A stretch of 14,346 nucleotides of DNA from CAZSXS01 sp964611385 (GTDB lineage: Bacteria; Bacillota; Clostridia; Lachnospirales; CAYPQA01), in contig CAZSXS010000087.1 of NCBI GenBank assembly GCA_964611385.1, positions 1-14,346 on the forward strand, given 5' to 3'. Positions within the stretch are counted from its first letter, which is position 1. Each line of letters begins with the position of its first letter. The position numbers were made by a program, and so were the translations under genes. The notes under the pieces are model-generated. The model did not search any database. It saw only the letters and a program-made list of their open reading frames with translations, and was not told the DNA's origin. This document shows positions 1 through 7,361 of this stretch, one piece after another.

Positions 1-67
1 TATTATACCATCGTTCGTGATTTTTGTACATGAGCTATCTTTATTATCATTAATATTTAAATGTTGC

Positions 68-288
68 TCATAGGATACAATTGGTCAATTATACTAGTTT
101 GGCAAACATATAGTGTTCTTACAGCTTCGATTTCACTGGCATTATTATCAGCAAGCTTTACTTGGTTATACGTTCGCTGATATTTGCATTTCTAAATTCA
201 GCAAGCAATTTGTTTTTTATTATTGGAATTTTTATTTGCAATAAGATACCGATTGCTGTATAATAAACCCAAAAAATCATAGGATACA
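68..288 (+). repeat. 12-bp direct repeat flanking the aldolase promoter
   Basis: TCATAGGATACA occurs at 68-79 and again at 277-288, 209 bp apart and in the same orientation, with different bases next to it. The downstream copy overlaps the early transcribed region of the aldolase promoter. It may be a pair of regulator sites or chance in AT-rich DNA. Confidence 0.4.
236..264 (+). promoter_or_regulatory. sigma-A type promoter of the aldolase gene
   Basis: A -35 box TTGCAA (236-241) is separated by exactly 17 bp from a perfect -10 box TATAAT (259-264). The start of transcription should lie near 271, giving a leader of about 75 nt before the ATG at 346. One copy of the 12-mer repeat (277-288) falls just downstream of the predicted start site, a position where a repressor could act. 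Confidence 0.75.
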
Positions 289-345
289 TAATTAAGCGTT
301 TATGATTTGGTTTAAAAAATCAAAATGAATCGAAGGGATGATCGT

Positions 346-1209
346 ATGTTAGTATCTGCAAAGGAAATGCTGAACAAGGCGAAAGAAGGCAAGTATGCAG
401 TAGGACAGTTTAATATCAACAACTTGGAATGGACTAAAGCCTCGCTTTTGGCGGCACAGGAATGCAACTCACCTATCATTTTGGGTGTGTCCGAAGGGGC
501 AGGAAAATATATGGCCGGTTACAAGACGGTTGTGGGTATGGTAAACGGAATGTTGGAGGAGTTAAAAATTACAGTTCCGGTAGCGCTGCATTTGGATCAT
601 GGCAGCTATGAAGGCGCTATGAAGTGCATCGAAGCGGGCTTTTCATCTGTTATGTTTGATGGTTCCCATTATCCCATTGATGAGAATATTGCAAAGACTA
701 CAGAGTTAGTTGCCCTTTGCGCTGAGAAAGGCATTTCACTGGAAGCTGAGGTTGGCTCTATCGGTGGAGAAGAAGACGGCGTAGTGGGTGCTGGCGAATT
801 GGCAGACCCCAAGGAGTGCAAGCAAATTGCTGATTTGGGCGTAACCATGCTGGCCGCCGGTATCGGAAACATTCACGGCAAGTATCCTGACAACTGGGCA
901 GGGCTTAGTTTTGAGGTGCTAGCAAACATTAAGGCTCTCACAAAAGAAATGCCTCTCGTGCTTCATGGGGGAACAGGGATCCCAGAAGAGATGATTAAAA
1001 AGGCCATTTCCCTTGGTGTTGCAAAGATCAATGTCAATACAGAATGTCAACTTACCTTCGCTGCTGCCACCAGAAAGTACATTGAAGAGGGCAAGGATTT
1101 AAACGGAAAGGGTTTCGACCCAAGAAAGCTCCTTGCACCCGGCTTCGAGGCCATTAAGGCCACTGTCAAGGAAAAGATGGAACTGTTTGGTTCAGTAGGG
1201 AAGGCTTAA
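346..1209 (+). CDS. fba: class II fructose-1,6-bisphosphate aldolase
   Basis: This is a cytoplasmic zinc-dependent aldolase that reversibly cleaves fructose 1,6-bisphosphate to glyceraldehyde 3-phosphate and dihydroxyacetone phosphate in glycolysis and gluconeogenesis. At 287 residues it matches the usual length of the FbaA/GatY family. Family landmarks are present in order: GQFNINNLEW near the N terminus, LHLDHGS with the catalytic Asp84 and zinc ligand His85, SLEAEVGSIGG at about 131-141, GIGNIHGKYP with zinc ligand His177, VLHGGTGI with zinc ligand His207, and KINVNTE at 227-233, which binds the phosphate. The ATG at 346 is chosen over an in-frame ATG at 325 because GAAGGGA (332-338) gives it a ribosome binding site 7 nt upstream, while 325 has none. 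It has its own promoter and terminator and is probably monocistronic. A tagatose-bisphosphate aldolase is the main alternative in this family; the glycolytic role is the likelier one. Confidence 0.95.
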   Translation: MLVSAKEMLNKAKEGKYAVGQFNINNLEWTKASLLAAQECNSPIILGVSEGAGKYMAGYKTVVGMVNGMLEELKITVPVALHLDHGSYEGAMKCIEAGFSSVMFDGSHYPIDENIAKTTELVALCAEKGISLEAEVGSIGGEEDGVVGAGELADPKECKQIADLGVTMLAAGIGNIHGKYPDNWAGLSFEVLANIKALTKEMPLVLHGGTGIPEEMIKKAISLGVAKINVNTECQLTFAAATRKYIEEGKDLNGKGFDPRKLLAPGFEAIKATVKEKMELFGSVGKA

Positions 1210-1221
1210 TAAAGACTTAAT

Positions 1222-1265
1222 AAAAAGCCCACAAATGCTAAAGCGATCGCATTTGTGGGCTTTTT
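1222..1265. terminator. bidirectional rho-independent terminator between fba and the DUF6398 gene
   Basis: A 17-bp perfect stem (1222-1238 with 1249-1265, core GCCCACAAATGC) with a 10-nt loop ends in five T on the plus strand. The A-run on the other arm gives a matching U-tract when read from the minus strand. It lies 13 bases after the aldolase stop codon and 9 bases beyond the stop of the convergent DUF6398 gene, so it should end both transcripts. Confidence 0.9.
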
Positions 1266-1273
1266 GTTTTATT

Positions 1274-2419
1274 TCACTCTTCATCAGCGGGTATATAGGG
1301 AATCAAGCCTTGTAAGAATGCTTGTTCTTGCACCTCTCGTGGCATTTTTCGAATATCAACAAGCAATCCGTCGACTTCCAAAAGCCATACCACCGGATTG
1401 CTGTCCAGCAGAGACTTCAAAACAAATTCAGTATTCATATACGATAGATCAAGAATGTCTGTAACCTCCGAAGCCTTGTTGCCTGCTGTGCTTTTTGATA
1501 TGCCGAACCATTCAGCGATTGCTGTTGCTGGCATATAGTATGGTTGCGATTTGTCAAAAATAAAATTGTTTGAGCCGATTGCGTAAACAATTCCACAAGC
1601 CCAGGTTCTTGCCTTGCCTTTTTCAAGTGGCGATGGACGTTTACGGCAAAGCCTTTCCAAAGCACGGAGGCTAAGGTCTTTGTATTCCTCGCTCAATTTT
1701 TCGTCACAAAATTGTGTAATCATTTCAGCAATTTCGTTATACTTTGCCTCCACCGCTTTTGGCACTGAAGCGATTTTATTCGACAGCTTGGATGACTTAA
1801 CAATTTTCAATTTTGGCCTTTTTGTGGTGGTAGTACTATCAGGCATTTCATCATTTAATACTTCAATGATACCGTGCGTTTCTTTTATTTCATTATACAA
1901 CTTGTTCAAGGCTGATCGTATACCTGAACCGAACTGTACGGGAAAGCTTGCCGCAAGACTGTCATAAATAATCTTGCCTTTAAACGGTATCAAAACAAGC
2001 TCCACCGGAAACGGCACTGGATATGGAATAGCAGCTTTTACTGGGTCTGTGATTCCACATACGCCATAAAGCAGTTGAGGCTTGCTCTCTTCAAAAGTCA
2101 TAAGTACGGAATACTTGGCCAAATGCTTTACGATTAAGAATTTGTCTTTAATAAAATGCTTGCGCCATTTGATGATTATATCTCGTTCTTCTGCGGTTAA
2201 TTCATCCTGATGTTGATCGTCAAGAAACGCATCAATCCACTGTGGGTTGTCCCACATTGCATTTCGCACTTTCACAAATTCCTCAACGCTCACAGTAACA
2301 CGAGTACCATAGACCGGTTTCTTGAAATGGGGTATGACTTTGTGCTTTTCATTCACAGACCACACTAAGCCATACCATAGCTTGTAAAATAAAGTGATAT
2401 CAGTTTGTATCAAATTCAT
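1274..2419 (-). CDS. DUF6398-type protein of unknown function
   Basis: Function unknown. The 381-residue product, if begun at the ATG at 2419, has no signal peptide or membrane segment and should be cytoplasmic. The N-terminal part (about 1-185) contains a phrase I associate with this family, PFKGKIIYDSL then FGSGIRSALNKLY. A basic, Ser/Thr/Lys-rich linker follows (about 190-222). The C-terminal region (about 226-334) carries the DUF6398 signature: YNEIAEMITQFCDEKL, then RKRPSPLEKGKARTWACGIV, then an FGISKSTAGNKASEV segment that looks like a helix-turn-helix. A longer reading frame begins at a TTG (2452), but AAAGGAG 9 nt before the ATG at 2419 favours the shorter start. It lies 41 bp downstream of fic in the same direction, so the two are probably co-transcribed. 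A nucleic-acid-binding role is only a guess from the helix-turn-helix-like segment. Confidence 0.75.
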   Translation of the reverse strand: MNLIQTDITLFYKLWYGLVWSVNEKHKVIPHFKKPVYGTRVTVSVEEFVKVRNAMWDNPQWIDAFLDDQHQDELTAEERDIIIKWRKHFIKDKFLIVKHLAKYSVLMTFEESKPQLLYGVCGITDPVKAAIPYPVPFPVELVLIPFKGKIIYDSLAASFPVQFGSGIRSALNKLYNEIKETHGIIEVLNDEMPDSTTTTKRPKLKIVKSSKLSNKIASVPKAVEAKYNEIAEMITQFCDEKLSEEYKDLSLRALERLCRKRPSPLEKGKARTWACGIVYAIGSNNFIFDKSQPYYMPATAIAEWFGISKSTAGNKASEVTDILDLSYMNTEFVLKSLLDSNPVVWLLEVDGLLVDIRKMPREVQEQAFLQGLIPYIPADEE

Positions 2420-2460
2420 TCGCTGTTTCTCCTTTTGTTTTTTTGTAGACAATTGTTCCG

Positions 2461-3009
2461 CTAATCCCTAAACTCATCAGTTTCATAATAATAAGACTGC
2501 TCAATACCCTTCATAAAAACATCACGGTCGTCAATCTTATCTGTAAGCGCACTGATAAGCAAATGTCTAAGCTCCAGATCATTTACAGGACTGCGCTCCA
2601 TTGCAGACAAATATGCCCGCTTGTCTATAAGGCACCAGTCCACACACTGCTTAAGGCTTTTCTTGAGTATAAGGTCAAGCCAAATACGCCCGCTTCTTCC
2701 ATTGCCCTCTAAAAAGGGGTGAGCAATATTCATCTCAACATACTTAGCAACAATTTCTTCAAACGTGTTTTCCGGCATGGCTTCAATTTTTGCTAAGCTC
2801 TCCGCCAAATATAAACTACTTACAAAACGAAAATTTCCCTTTGAAATGTTTTTATCTCGAATCTGCCCCGCAAAATCATAAAGCCCATCAAATAAAAGCT
2901 TATGAATTTGCATGAGCCCCTTTACGGTTCCAATCTCAATGCGGTTTATCTCTCCGCTATCAAACAGCCAATAAGCGTTTTGCATACTCTTTTCGTCCGT
3001 TTTATTCAA
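2461..3009 (-). CDS. fic: class III Fic-domain protein adenylyltransferase
   Basis: Fic enzymes transfer AMP from ATP to hydroxyl side chains of target proteins. The 182-residue product carries the catalytic loop HPFLEGNGRSGR at 97-108, with His97 as base and Asn103, Arg105 and Arg108 for ATP and magnesium. From memory it resembles, end to end, the small Neisseria meningitidis Fic protein, including GLYDFAGQIR, NISKG and MERSPVNDLELR. The C-terminal helix holds the autoinhibitory motif of class III enzymes, S172-YYY-E176, whose glutamate blocks productive ATP binding. The usual next Gly is Thr here. The studied relative modifies DNA gyrase and topoisomerase IV and modifies itself on tyrosine in that helix; the same activity here is inference. 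The start is a TTG preceded by GAGGTGG, and it aligns with the known N terminus better than the internal ATG at residue 9. It is the first gene of a unit with the DUF6398 gene. Confidence 0.93.
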   Translation of the reverse strand: MNKTDEKSMQNAYWLFDSGEINRIEIGTVKGLMQIHKLLFDGLYDFAGQIRDKNISKGNFRFVSSLYLAESLAKIEAMPENTFEEIVAKYVEMNIAHPFLEGNGRSGRIWLDLILKKSLKQCVDWCLIDKRAYLSAMERSPVNDLELRHLLISALTDKIDDRDVFMKGIEQSYYYETDEFRD

Positions 3010-3028
3010 TCAACCCACCTCACCTACA

Positions 3029-3057
3029 ATTATGTCAGAAAAGTACGAGGTTGGCAA
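3029..3057 (-). promoter_or_regulatory. candidate promoter of the fic-DUF6398 unit
   Basis: On the minus strand, TTGCCA (3057-3052) and CATAAT (3034-3029) are separated by 17 bp. Transcription would start near 3022, leaving a short leader that contains the GAGGTGG ribosome binding site of the TTG start. This supports fic being transcribed separately from the regulator gene upstream. Confidence 0.55.
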
Positions 3058-3085
3058 TGTTTTTTTCAAAAGAACCATGGAAAGC

Positions 3086-3099
3086 AGCTTTGCAAAGCT
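3086..3099. repeat. 14-bp perfect palindrome upstream of the fic promoter
   Basis: AGCTTTGCAAAGCT reads the same on both strands and is centred about 35 bp upstream of the fic -35 box. Its symmetry suits a dimeric DNA-binding protein. It has no loop or T-run and so is not a terminator. Confidence 0.4.
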
Positions 3100-3121
3100 T
3101 AACGGTACTGAGTACAGCACA

Positions 3122-3150
3122 AGAGGAGCGAAAGAACGGAAAGCTCCTCT
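3122..3150 (-). terminator. stem-loop just after the regulator gene, weak terminator
   Basis: AGAGGAGC (3122-3129) pairs with GCTCCTCT (3143-3150) around a 13-nt loop, starting 2 bases past the regulator's stop codon. No U-tract follows in the minus direction, so termination may be inefficient or the hairpin may protect the mRNA 3' end. A second small repeat, GTACTGAGTAC, lies at about 3105-3115. Confidence 0.4.
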
Positions 3151-3152
3151 GA

Positions 3153-5231
3153 CTAGAACTTCTGCATTTTCCTATACTGATCCGGGGTTGTTCCGGTGTA
3201 TTTTTTAAACTGTCGTATAAAGGTAGCTGTGTTTTCTATACCAACTTTTTTAGACAGCTCATAGATTTTGATGGAATCAGTATGCTTTAGAATTTCTGTA
3301 GCCATTTCCATGCGCCGATTGGAGACGTAGAGCAAAAAGGTTTGGCCGGAAAGTTTTTTAAACAAGGAGGACAAATATACAGGCGTGATGGAAAAGACCT
3401 GAGCGACAGATTCTAAGCTTAAGTCAGTGGTTACATGCTCATTGACATAAGCGATGATTTTATTGCCGATATCCCCTTGCTCCTGAGGCTCCCCCAACGC
3501 TTCCAGATAAGATAGCAGACAATTGTAGATGTAGTTGGGGTTATACAAATGATTCATAACGAAGCTTAAGGGTACAGGCTTCTTCGCCATGTTGTTGGAA
3601 CGCTCAATCAGCTTGACCAGTTCTTTATAAGTTGCAATAAAATCGCCCAGACTTTGGTCTTCCTGTTCAAAAAGCGCCTGATCCATCAGTTCCTTTACTG
3701 TATCATAGGAGCCACTTTTGATATGCTCATACAGCATATTGGAATTGAGGCTTAGATTGTGCTTTGAATTGCATGTCGCAATGCAGCCTTCGTCCGCTTG
3801 CCCACAGCAGAAATCGGTTTGATTTATGGGACAGATATAAATACTTTGAAGAGCGAGCTTGTATTCATTTCCTAATTCCATAATATTTTGGCAATTGGCT
3901 CGAAGGCCGGCATAGACCTTGACATTTTCAAAGCCACGCGAAAATAAATCCTTAAGAAGATCAAGGATTTCAGTGTAGCTTCCACAGGTTACAATGGCAT
4001 TCAAAAACTTATCCATGCTGAAAAATTGAATATCAAACTGTGATAAAGCTTCTTCAAGGGAGGACAGGAGCAGAGCTTCTCCTTCTCCCAATTCATTCTG
4101 CACGGCTAAGACGATCACATGATAAATTTTGTATTTTTCCATGATGGGGGACAAGATGGACTCTTGAATCTGTTGCCCACCATAGAGTAAATAATGTAAG
4201 GTGATTTTCTCTGGGAGTGCTGCGGGGGGATCAGCCTTGGCAGACAGCCTGTATATATCCGCCAGCAAAGCGTTTATTTTTTCTTCAATGAAAAAGATTT
4301 CGTTGCCATTCTGCGTGATCCCCAGTTTGCTCGTAAAGCGCTTTAGGGGAATGTACAACTGGACATTTAGATAGATAATGAAAAAAGAGCTTAACAGTAA
4401 TATGCCGATCACTATACAATTGACCAAAGAATAATACCGAAATGGGGTCAAAACGGCATTCATGTTTGTTAAGATTAAGCCCGAATAGGCATAAGGAAGA
4501 AAGGTTTTTTTCATGCAGAGGTAATTTACGCCTTCCACAGTAATGGATTGGCTGCTCAAAGCTGTTTCCAGCAGCGTAGGTGTCAATGAAAGGGAAGTAT
4601 TTTCCACAAGCAGTCGATTGTTTTCATCCACAACAAAAAAATGAAAATTGGAATCAATTTTCTGGTTCAGGTTTGCAAACATACTCGTATTGATCTGTAT
4701 TGCTACATATCCGTGGCTATACAGATTTTTTATGTATAAGGCATAGCCGTTTCCTTTAATCAAACCGTCTTTGGGCTCTTGTAAGTCAAAGTCTTTGGGG
4801 AAATTTTTTAAGGTAATATCCAAAAAATCTTTTTCTCCCATGATTCCGCCGTCATGACGAATGATCTTTTTTGCATTCTTGGAATAGGCAAAGACATTTT
4901 GAGAATAAGGAAGGGCATTTTTAATGATCATGAGTTTTTTTGAAGTCTCTGCAGCATGTTCAAGAAAGAATTGAGTATCCAACTTATCAGATATAGACAG
5001 AACAAAACTCCTGTCATCTAAAAAAAGAGTCATCAGACCCTCAAGCCTTCTTAATTCACTTGTAAAAGCATCACTCGCATTCTCCAACATGGCTGTAGTA
5101 AGATTGTATCTTTCGTCTTTAATTTTGTTCGCATAAAACAAGGAGATAAAAGCAAAGACAATGATAATGACTAAAACCATTGAAAAATTAAAGATTACGA
5201 TATAGGTTATTATACTTTTTCTATTTTTCAT
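3153..5231 (-). CDS. membrane-anchored AraC-family transcriptional regulator of the sugar operon
   Basis: This 692-residue one-component sensor has an N-terminal membrane helix (about 7-32), an extracellular sensor region (about 35-262), a second membrane helix (about 268-291), a cytoplasmic linker, and a C-terminal AraC-type double helix-turn-helix (about 590-692). The first helix-turn-helix is at LSLESVAQVFSITPVYLSSL. The second is at IYELSKKVGIENTATFIRQF, followed by KKYTGTTPDQYRK. Such proteins typically sit next to LplB/YtcP/LipO-type importers and activate them when the outer domain, directly or through a binding protein, detects the sugar. The gene is divergent from the importer operon here. 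The ATG at 5231 is preferred because GGAGG lies 5 nt upstream; the ATG at 5243 lacks a ribosome binding site. A cluster of five cysteines (C467, C475, C476, C483, C487) in the cytoplasmic linker is unusual. The outer domain is Cache-like in layout, but this is not proven. Confidence 0.93.
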   Translation of the reverse strand: MKNRKSIITYIVIFNFSMVLVIIIVFAFISLFYANKIKDERYNLTTAMLENASDAFTSELRRLEGLMTLFLDDRSFVLSISDKLDTQFFLEHAAETSKKLMIIKNALPYSQNVFAYSKNAKKIIRHDGGIMGEKDFLDITLKNFPKDFDLQEPKDGLIKGNGYALYIKNLYSHGYVAIQINTSMFANLNQKIDSNFHFFVVDENNRLLVENTSLSLTPTLLETALSSQSITVEGVNYLCMKKTFLPYAYSGLILTNMNAVLTPFRYYSLVNCIVIGILLLSSFFIIYLNVQLYIPLKRFTSKLGITQNGNEIFFIEEKINALLADIYRLSAKADPPAALPEKITLHYLLYGGQQIQESILSPIMEKYKIYHVIVLAVQNELGEGEALLLSSLEEALSQFDIQFFSMDKFLNAIVTCGSYTEILDLLKDLFSRGFENVKVYAGLRANCQNIMELGNEYKLALQSIYICPINQTDFCCGQADEGCIATCNSKHNLSLNSNMLYEHIKSGSYDTVKELMDQALFEQEDQSLGDFIATYKELVKLIERSNNMAKKPVPLSFVMNHLYNPNYIYNCLLSYLEALGEPQEQGDIGNKIIAYVNEHVTTDLSLESVAQVFSITPVYLSSLFKKLSGQTFLLYVSNRRMEMATEILKHTDSIKIYELSKKVGIENTATFIRQFKKYTGTTPDQYRKMQKF

Positions 5232-5281
5232 AGAAACCTCCATACTGCCATCGAAGGTAAAGTCTCATCGTTGGTTTATGC

Positions 5282-5310
5282 ATTGTAACCTAAAAATACC
5301 TCTTCTTCAA
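5282..5310 (-). promoter_or_regulatory. promoter of the AraC-type regulator gene
   Basis: On the minus strand a -35 box TTGAAG (5310-5305) is followed after exactly 17 bp by a -10 box TACAAT (5287-5282). Transcription would start near 5275, about 44 nt upstream of the ATG at 5231. Confidence 0.65.
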
Positions 5311-5325
5311 GATGATATGATGAAC

Positions 5326-5377
5326 TTTTATGCTTATTTTTTAATCTGATGTTTATTTTTAAATATCAAGCATAAAA
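5326..5377. promoter_or_regulatory. inverted repeat in the divergent control region, candidate operator
   Basis: TTTTATGCTT (5326-5335) and AAGCATAAAA (5368-5377) are a perfect 10-bp inverted repeat with centres 42 bp apart, about four helical turns, so both half-sites face the same side of the DNA. The pair lies between the two divergent promoters. That position suits binding of the AraC-type regulator to both genes, which is inference. Confidence 0.45.
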
Positions 5378-5404
5378 AACTAACATGGGCGTAAGAATTA
5401 ACTA

Positions 5405-5432
5405 TTGATTTTATCATAGATTTGTATATAGT
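5405..5432 (+). promoter_or_regulatory. candidate promoter of the sugar-importer operon
   Basis: TTGATT (5405-5410) and TATAGT (5427-5432) are 16 bp apart, with a TG two bases before the -10 box. The transcript would begin near 5440. The sub-consensus boxes fit an operon needing an activator such as the divergent AraC-type protein. I saw no clear catabolite-responsive (cre) site nearby. Confidence 0.5.
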
Positions 5433-5482
5433 GAATTTCAGACAAACGCTCGTAATAAAATTAAAGGATGGTGGCTATTGTG

Positions 5483-6430
5483 ATGAACCTTAAAGCCGTA
5501 AAACCCCGATCGACCAAAACAAGTCCCAAATCAAGTTTTGTTTCGGATTGCCTCAAGCAAAGAGAACTTGTTGCAATGGTTTTGCCAGGTATTATACTGG
5601 TATTCATCTTTTCGTATATCCCGATTTATGGAATACTAATCGCCTTTCAAGATTATAACCCGGCCAAGGGCTATTTTGGTGGCACTTGGGTTGGCCTCAA
5701 ATATTTTAAGCAGTTTTTAAGCAACCCTTACTTATTCCGAATTACCACGAACACGGTTTTGCTTGGGATTTATTCCTTGCTCTGGGGCTTTCCCGCTCCA
5801 ATTATTCTTGCTTTGCTTCTGGATCAAATTCATATTACTTGGTTTAAAAAGGTTGTACAGTCCATCTCCTACTTTCCTCATTTTATTTCAACGGTTGTCA
5901 TCGTTGGTATCGTTAAAGAATTTGCCGGCATTAGTGGCCTTTTCAATATTATTCGAGAAGCACTGGGGATGAAGGCGGTTTCATTTTTGACCGAGCCGCA
6001 GTTTTTTAGAACTCTTTTTATCGGAAGCGGCATCTGGCAAGGCGTTGGATGGGGAACGATCATTTACCTTGCTGCCTTGTCCAACGTTGACCCGCAGCTT
6101 CATGAAGCGGCTATTATTGACGGTGCAAACCGCTGGCAGGTGGTGCGCTACATATCTTGGCCAGCCATCGTACCCACTACTTCTATTATGTTGATCTTCT
6201 CTATCAGCGGCATTTTGGGCGCCGATTTTCAAAAGGTATTACTGCTCTATAATGAAGCCAACTATGCAACCTCTGATATCATCGGAACCTATGTATTCCG
6301 GGAAGGTATTTTGGGTGGTAGGTTTGAGTACACCACGGCCATAGGTCTTATGATGTCCGTTGTTTCCTTTATCCTGATCAACCTGGCCAATTATCTGAGC
6401 CGTACCTTGACAGAAAACAGCCTATGGTAG
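5483..6430 (+). CDS. ABC sugar-importer permease, LplB family
   Basis: This is one of the two inner-membrane subunits forming the channel of a carbohydrate importer (CUT1 class). The 315-residue protein has a basic N terminus followed by about six membrane helices, the first at about 28-55 (VAMVLPGIILVFIFSYIPIYG). The cytoplasmic coupling loop is EAAIIDGANRWQVVRYISWP at about 208-227, the EAA motif that docks on the ATPase. The family signatures IAFQDYNP, FPHFISTVV and GWGTIIYLAAL match LplB-type permeases. The ATG at 5483 is preferred because GGTGG (5470-5474) lies 8 nt upstream; the ATG at 5468 overlaps this site and has none of its own. It is the first gene of the operon and the second permease follows after 37 bp. 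The substrate cannot be read from the sequence; oligosaccharides are usual in this family. Confidence 0.93.
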   Translation: MNLKAVKPRSTKTSPKSSFVSDCLKQRELVAMVLPGIILVFIFSYIPIYGILIAFQDYNPAKGYFGGTWVGLKYFKQFLSNPYLFRITTNTVLLGIYSLLWGFPAPIILALLLDQIHITWFKKVVQSISYFPHFISTVVIVGIVKEFAGISGLFNIIREALGMKAVSFLTEPQFFRTLFIGSGIWQGVGWGTIIYLAALSNVDPQLHEAAIIDGANRWQVVRYISWPAIVPTTSIMLIFSISGILGADFQKVLLLYNEANYATSDIIGTYVFREGILGGRFEYTTAIGLMMSVVSFILINLANYLSRTLTENSLW

Positions 6431-6467
6431 TTGAGTGGCGCTGGAAGGCGCAGAGTGGAGGAGAAGT

Positions 6468-7355
6468 ATGAAAATAAAAAGCTCTTTTGGGGATAAGATT
6501 TTTGATATTTTGAACATCGTTTTTATGTGCCTTTTGGTCGTAGTTATGGTAGTGCCTATGCTCCATGTTATTTCCGTTTCCTTCAGTGAGGGAACTGAGG
6601 TTTTAAAGGGCGGTCTTTTTATCTTACCGCGGGGTTTCTCCATCAAATCCTATGAGAAAGTTTTTTCGGATGCCCTTATCATCGGCTCTTATGCCAACAC
6701 CATTCTTTACGCCATTGGGCATACCTGCCTGGTGCTGTTATTTACAGCCCTTACAGCCTACCCACTATCCATCCCAACCTTTAGACTTAAGAAATTCGTG
6801 ACGATTTTTCTGACCATTACCATGTTTGTAAGTGGCGGTACCATCCCGACTTATCTTCTTATGCGGACCCTCGGACTAGTTAATAACCGGCTGGTAATGA
6901 TCATTCCCTTTGTGGTTGGAGCCTACAATACCATTTTGTTCCGTACCTTTTTTCAAGGGATTGATGCCTCCATCCGTGAATCCGCCCGTATGGACGGTGC
7001 CAGTGAATTTCGTATCTTGTTCCAAATAATTTTGCCTCTATCAAAAGCCATTTTGGCAACGATTGGTCTCTTTACCATCGTGGGCAAGTGGAACGACTGG
7101 TTTTCGGCTTTGATCTATCTGAACGAGGAAAAGAAATATCCTTTGCAAATGATTTTAAGAAAAATGCTGTTCAACGCCCAAGCCTTTTCAAGTATGGATC
7201 CCAGTGTGATGGATCTCTTCCGTGACAAGGCCATCACGCCTCAAAATATGCAAATGGCAACCATCGTGGTTATTACGCTTCCTATCGTTTGTATCTACCC
7301 TTTCATTCAAAGGTACTTTGCAAAGGGTGTATTTGTAGGAAGTATTAAAGGCTGA
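6468..7355 (+). CDS. ABC sugar-importer permease, YtcP/LplC family
   Basis: This is the second channel subunit, the partner of the upstream permease. It has 295 residues and about six membrane helices, the first at about 10-35. The EAA coupling loop is RESARMDGASEFRILFQIIL at about 170-189. Typical phrases are VSFSEG, SYANTILYAIG, FVSGGTIPTYLL and GKWNDWFSALIYL, and the C terminus ends GVFVGSIKG, as is usual for this family (YFxKGVMxGSxKG). The ATG at 6468 is preceded at 6457-6463 by GGAGGAG; a longer frame starting with GTG at 6435 would place that site inside the gene and is rejected. No ATPase gene follows, so the complex probably relies on a shared ATPase from elsewhere in the genome. Confidence 0.93.
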   Translation: MKIKSSFGDKIFDILNIVFMCLLVVVMVVPMLHVISVSFSEGTEVLKGGLFILPRGFSIKSYEKVFSDALIIGSYANTILYAIGHTCLVLLFTALTAYPLSIPTFRLKKFVTIFLTITMFVSGGTIPTYLLMRTLGLVNNRLVMIIPFVVGAYNTILFRTFFQGIDASIRESARMDGASEFRILFQIILPLSKAILATIGLFTIVGKWNDWFSALIYLNEEKKYPLQMILRKMLFNAQAFSSMDPSVMDLFRDKAITPQNMQMATIVVITLPIVCIYPFIQRYFAKGVFVGSIKG

Positions 7356-7361
7356 TATAGA

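Larger units (their letters stand above)
1..324. other. non-coding control region ahead of the aldolase gene
   Basis: No convincing reading frame exists on either strand in this AT-rich stretch. It holds the aldolase promoter (236-264) and two perfect copies of the 12-mer TCATAGGATACA (68-79 and 277-288). A 9-mer, TCAGCAAGC, also occurs twice near 147 and 198. A TATACT at 90-95 has no well-spaced -35 box. Nothing in it identifies a riboswitch. Confidence 0.6.

Noticed and set aside
64..95. Possible upstream promoter TTGCTC with TATACT
   Set aside because: The spacing is 20 bp and the -35 box is poor, while a near-consensus promoter with 17-bp spacing lies at 236-264.
1243..1250. GCGATCGC octamer in the terminator loop, resembling the HIP1 repeat of cyanobacteria
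   Set aside because: Single copy in a non-cyanobacterial context; an 8-mer palindrome here is likely chance.
1255..1967. Open frames on the plus strand opposite the DUF6398 gene
   Set aside because: They start inside the terminator stem or mid-gene, have no ribosome binding site and no recognisable protein.
5232..5243. ATG at 5243 as start of the AraC-type regulator
   Set aside because: It has no ribosome binding site, and GGAGG located inside this extension serves the ATG at 5231.
5244..5482. Catabolite-responsive (cre) site in the importer control region
   Set aside because: No stretch close to the TGNAANCGNTNNCA consensus was found by eye.
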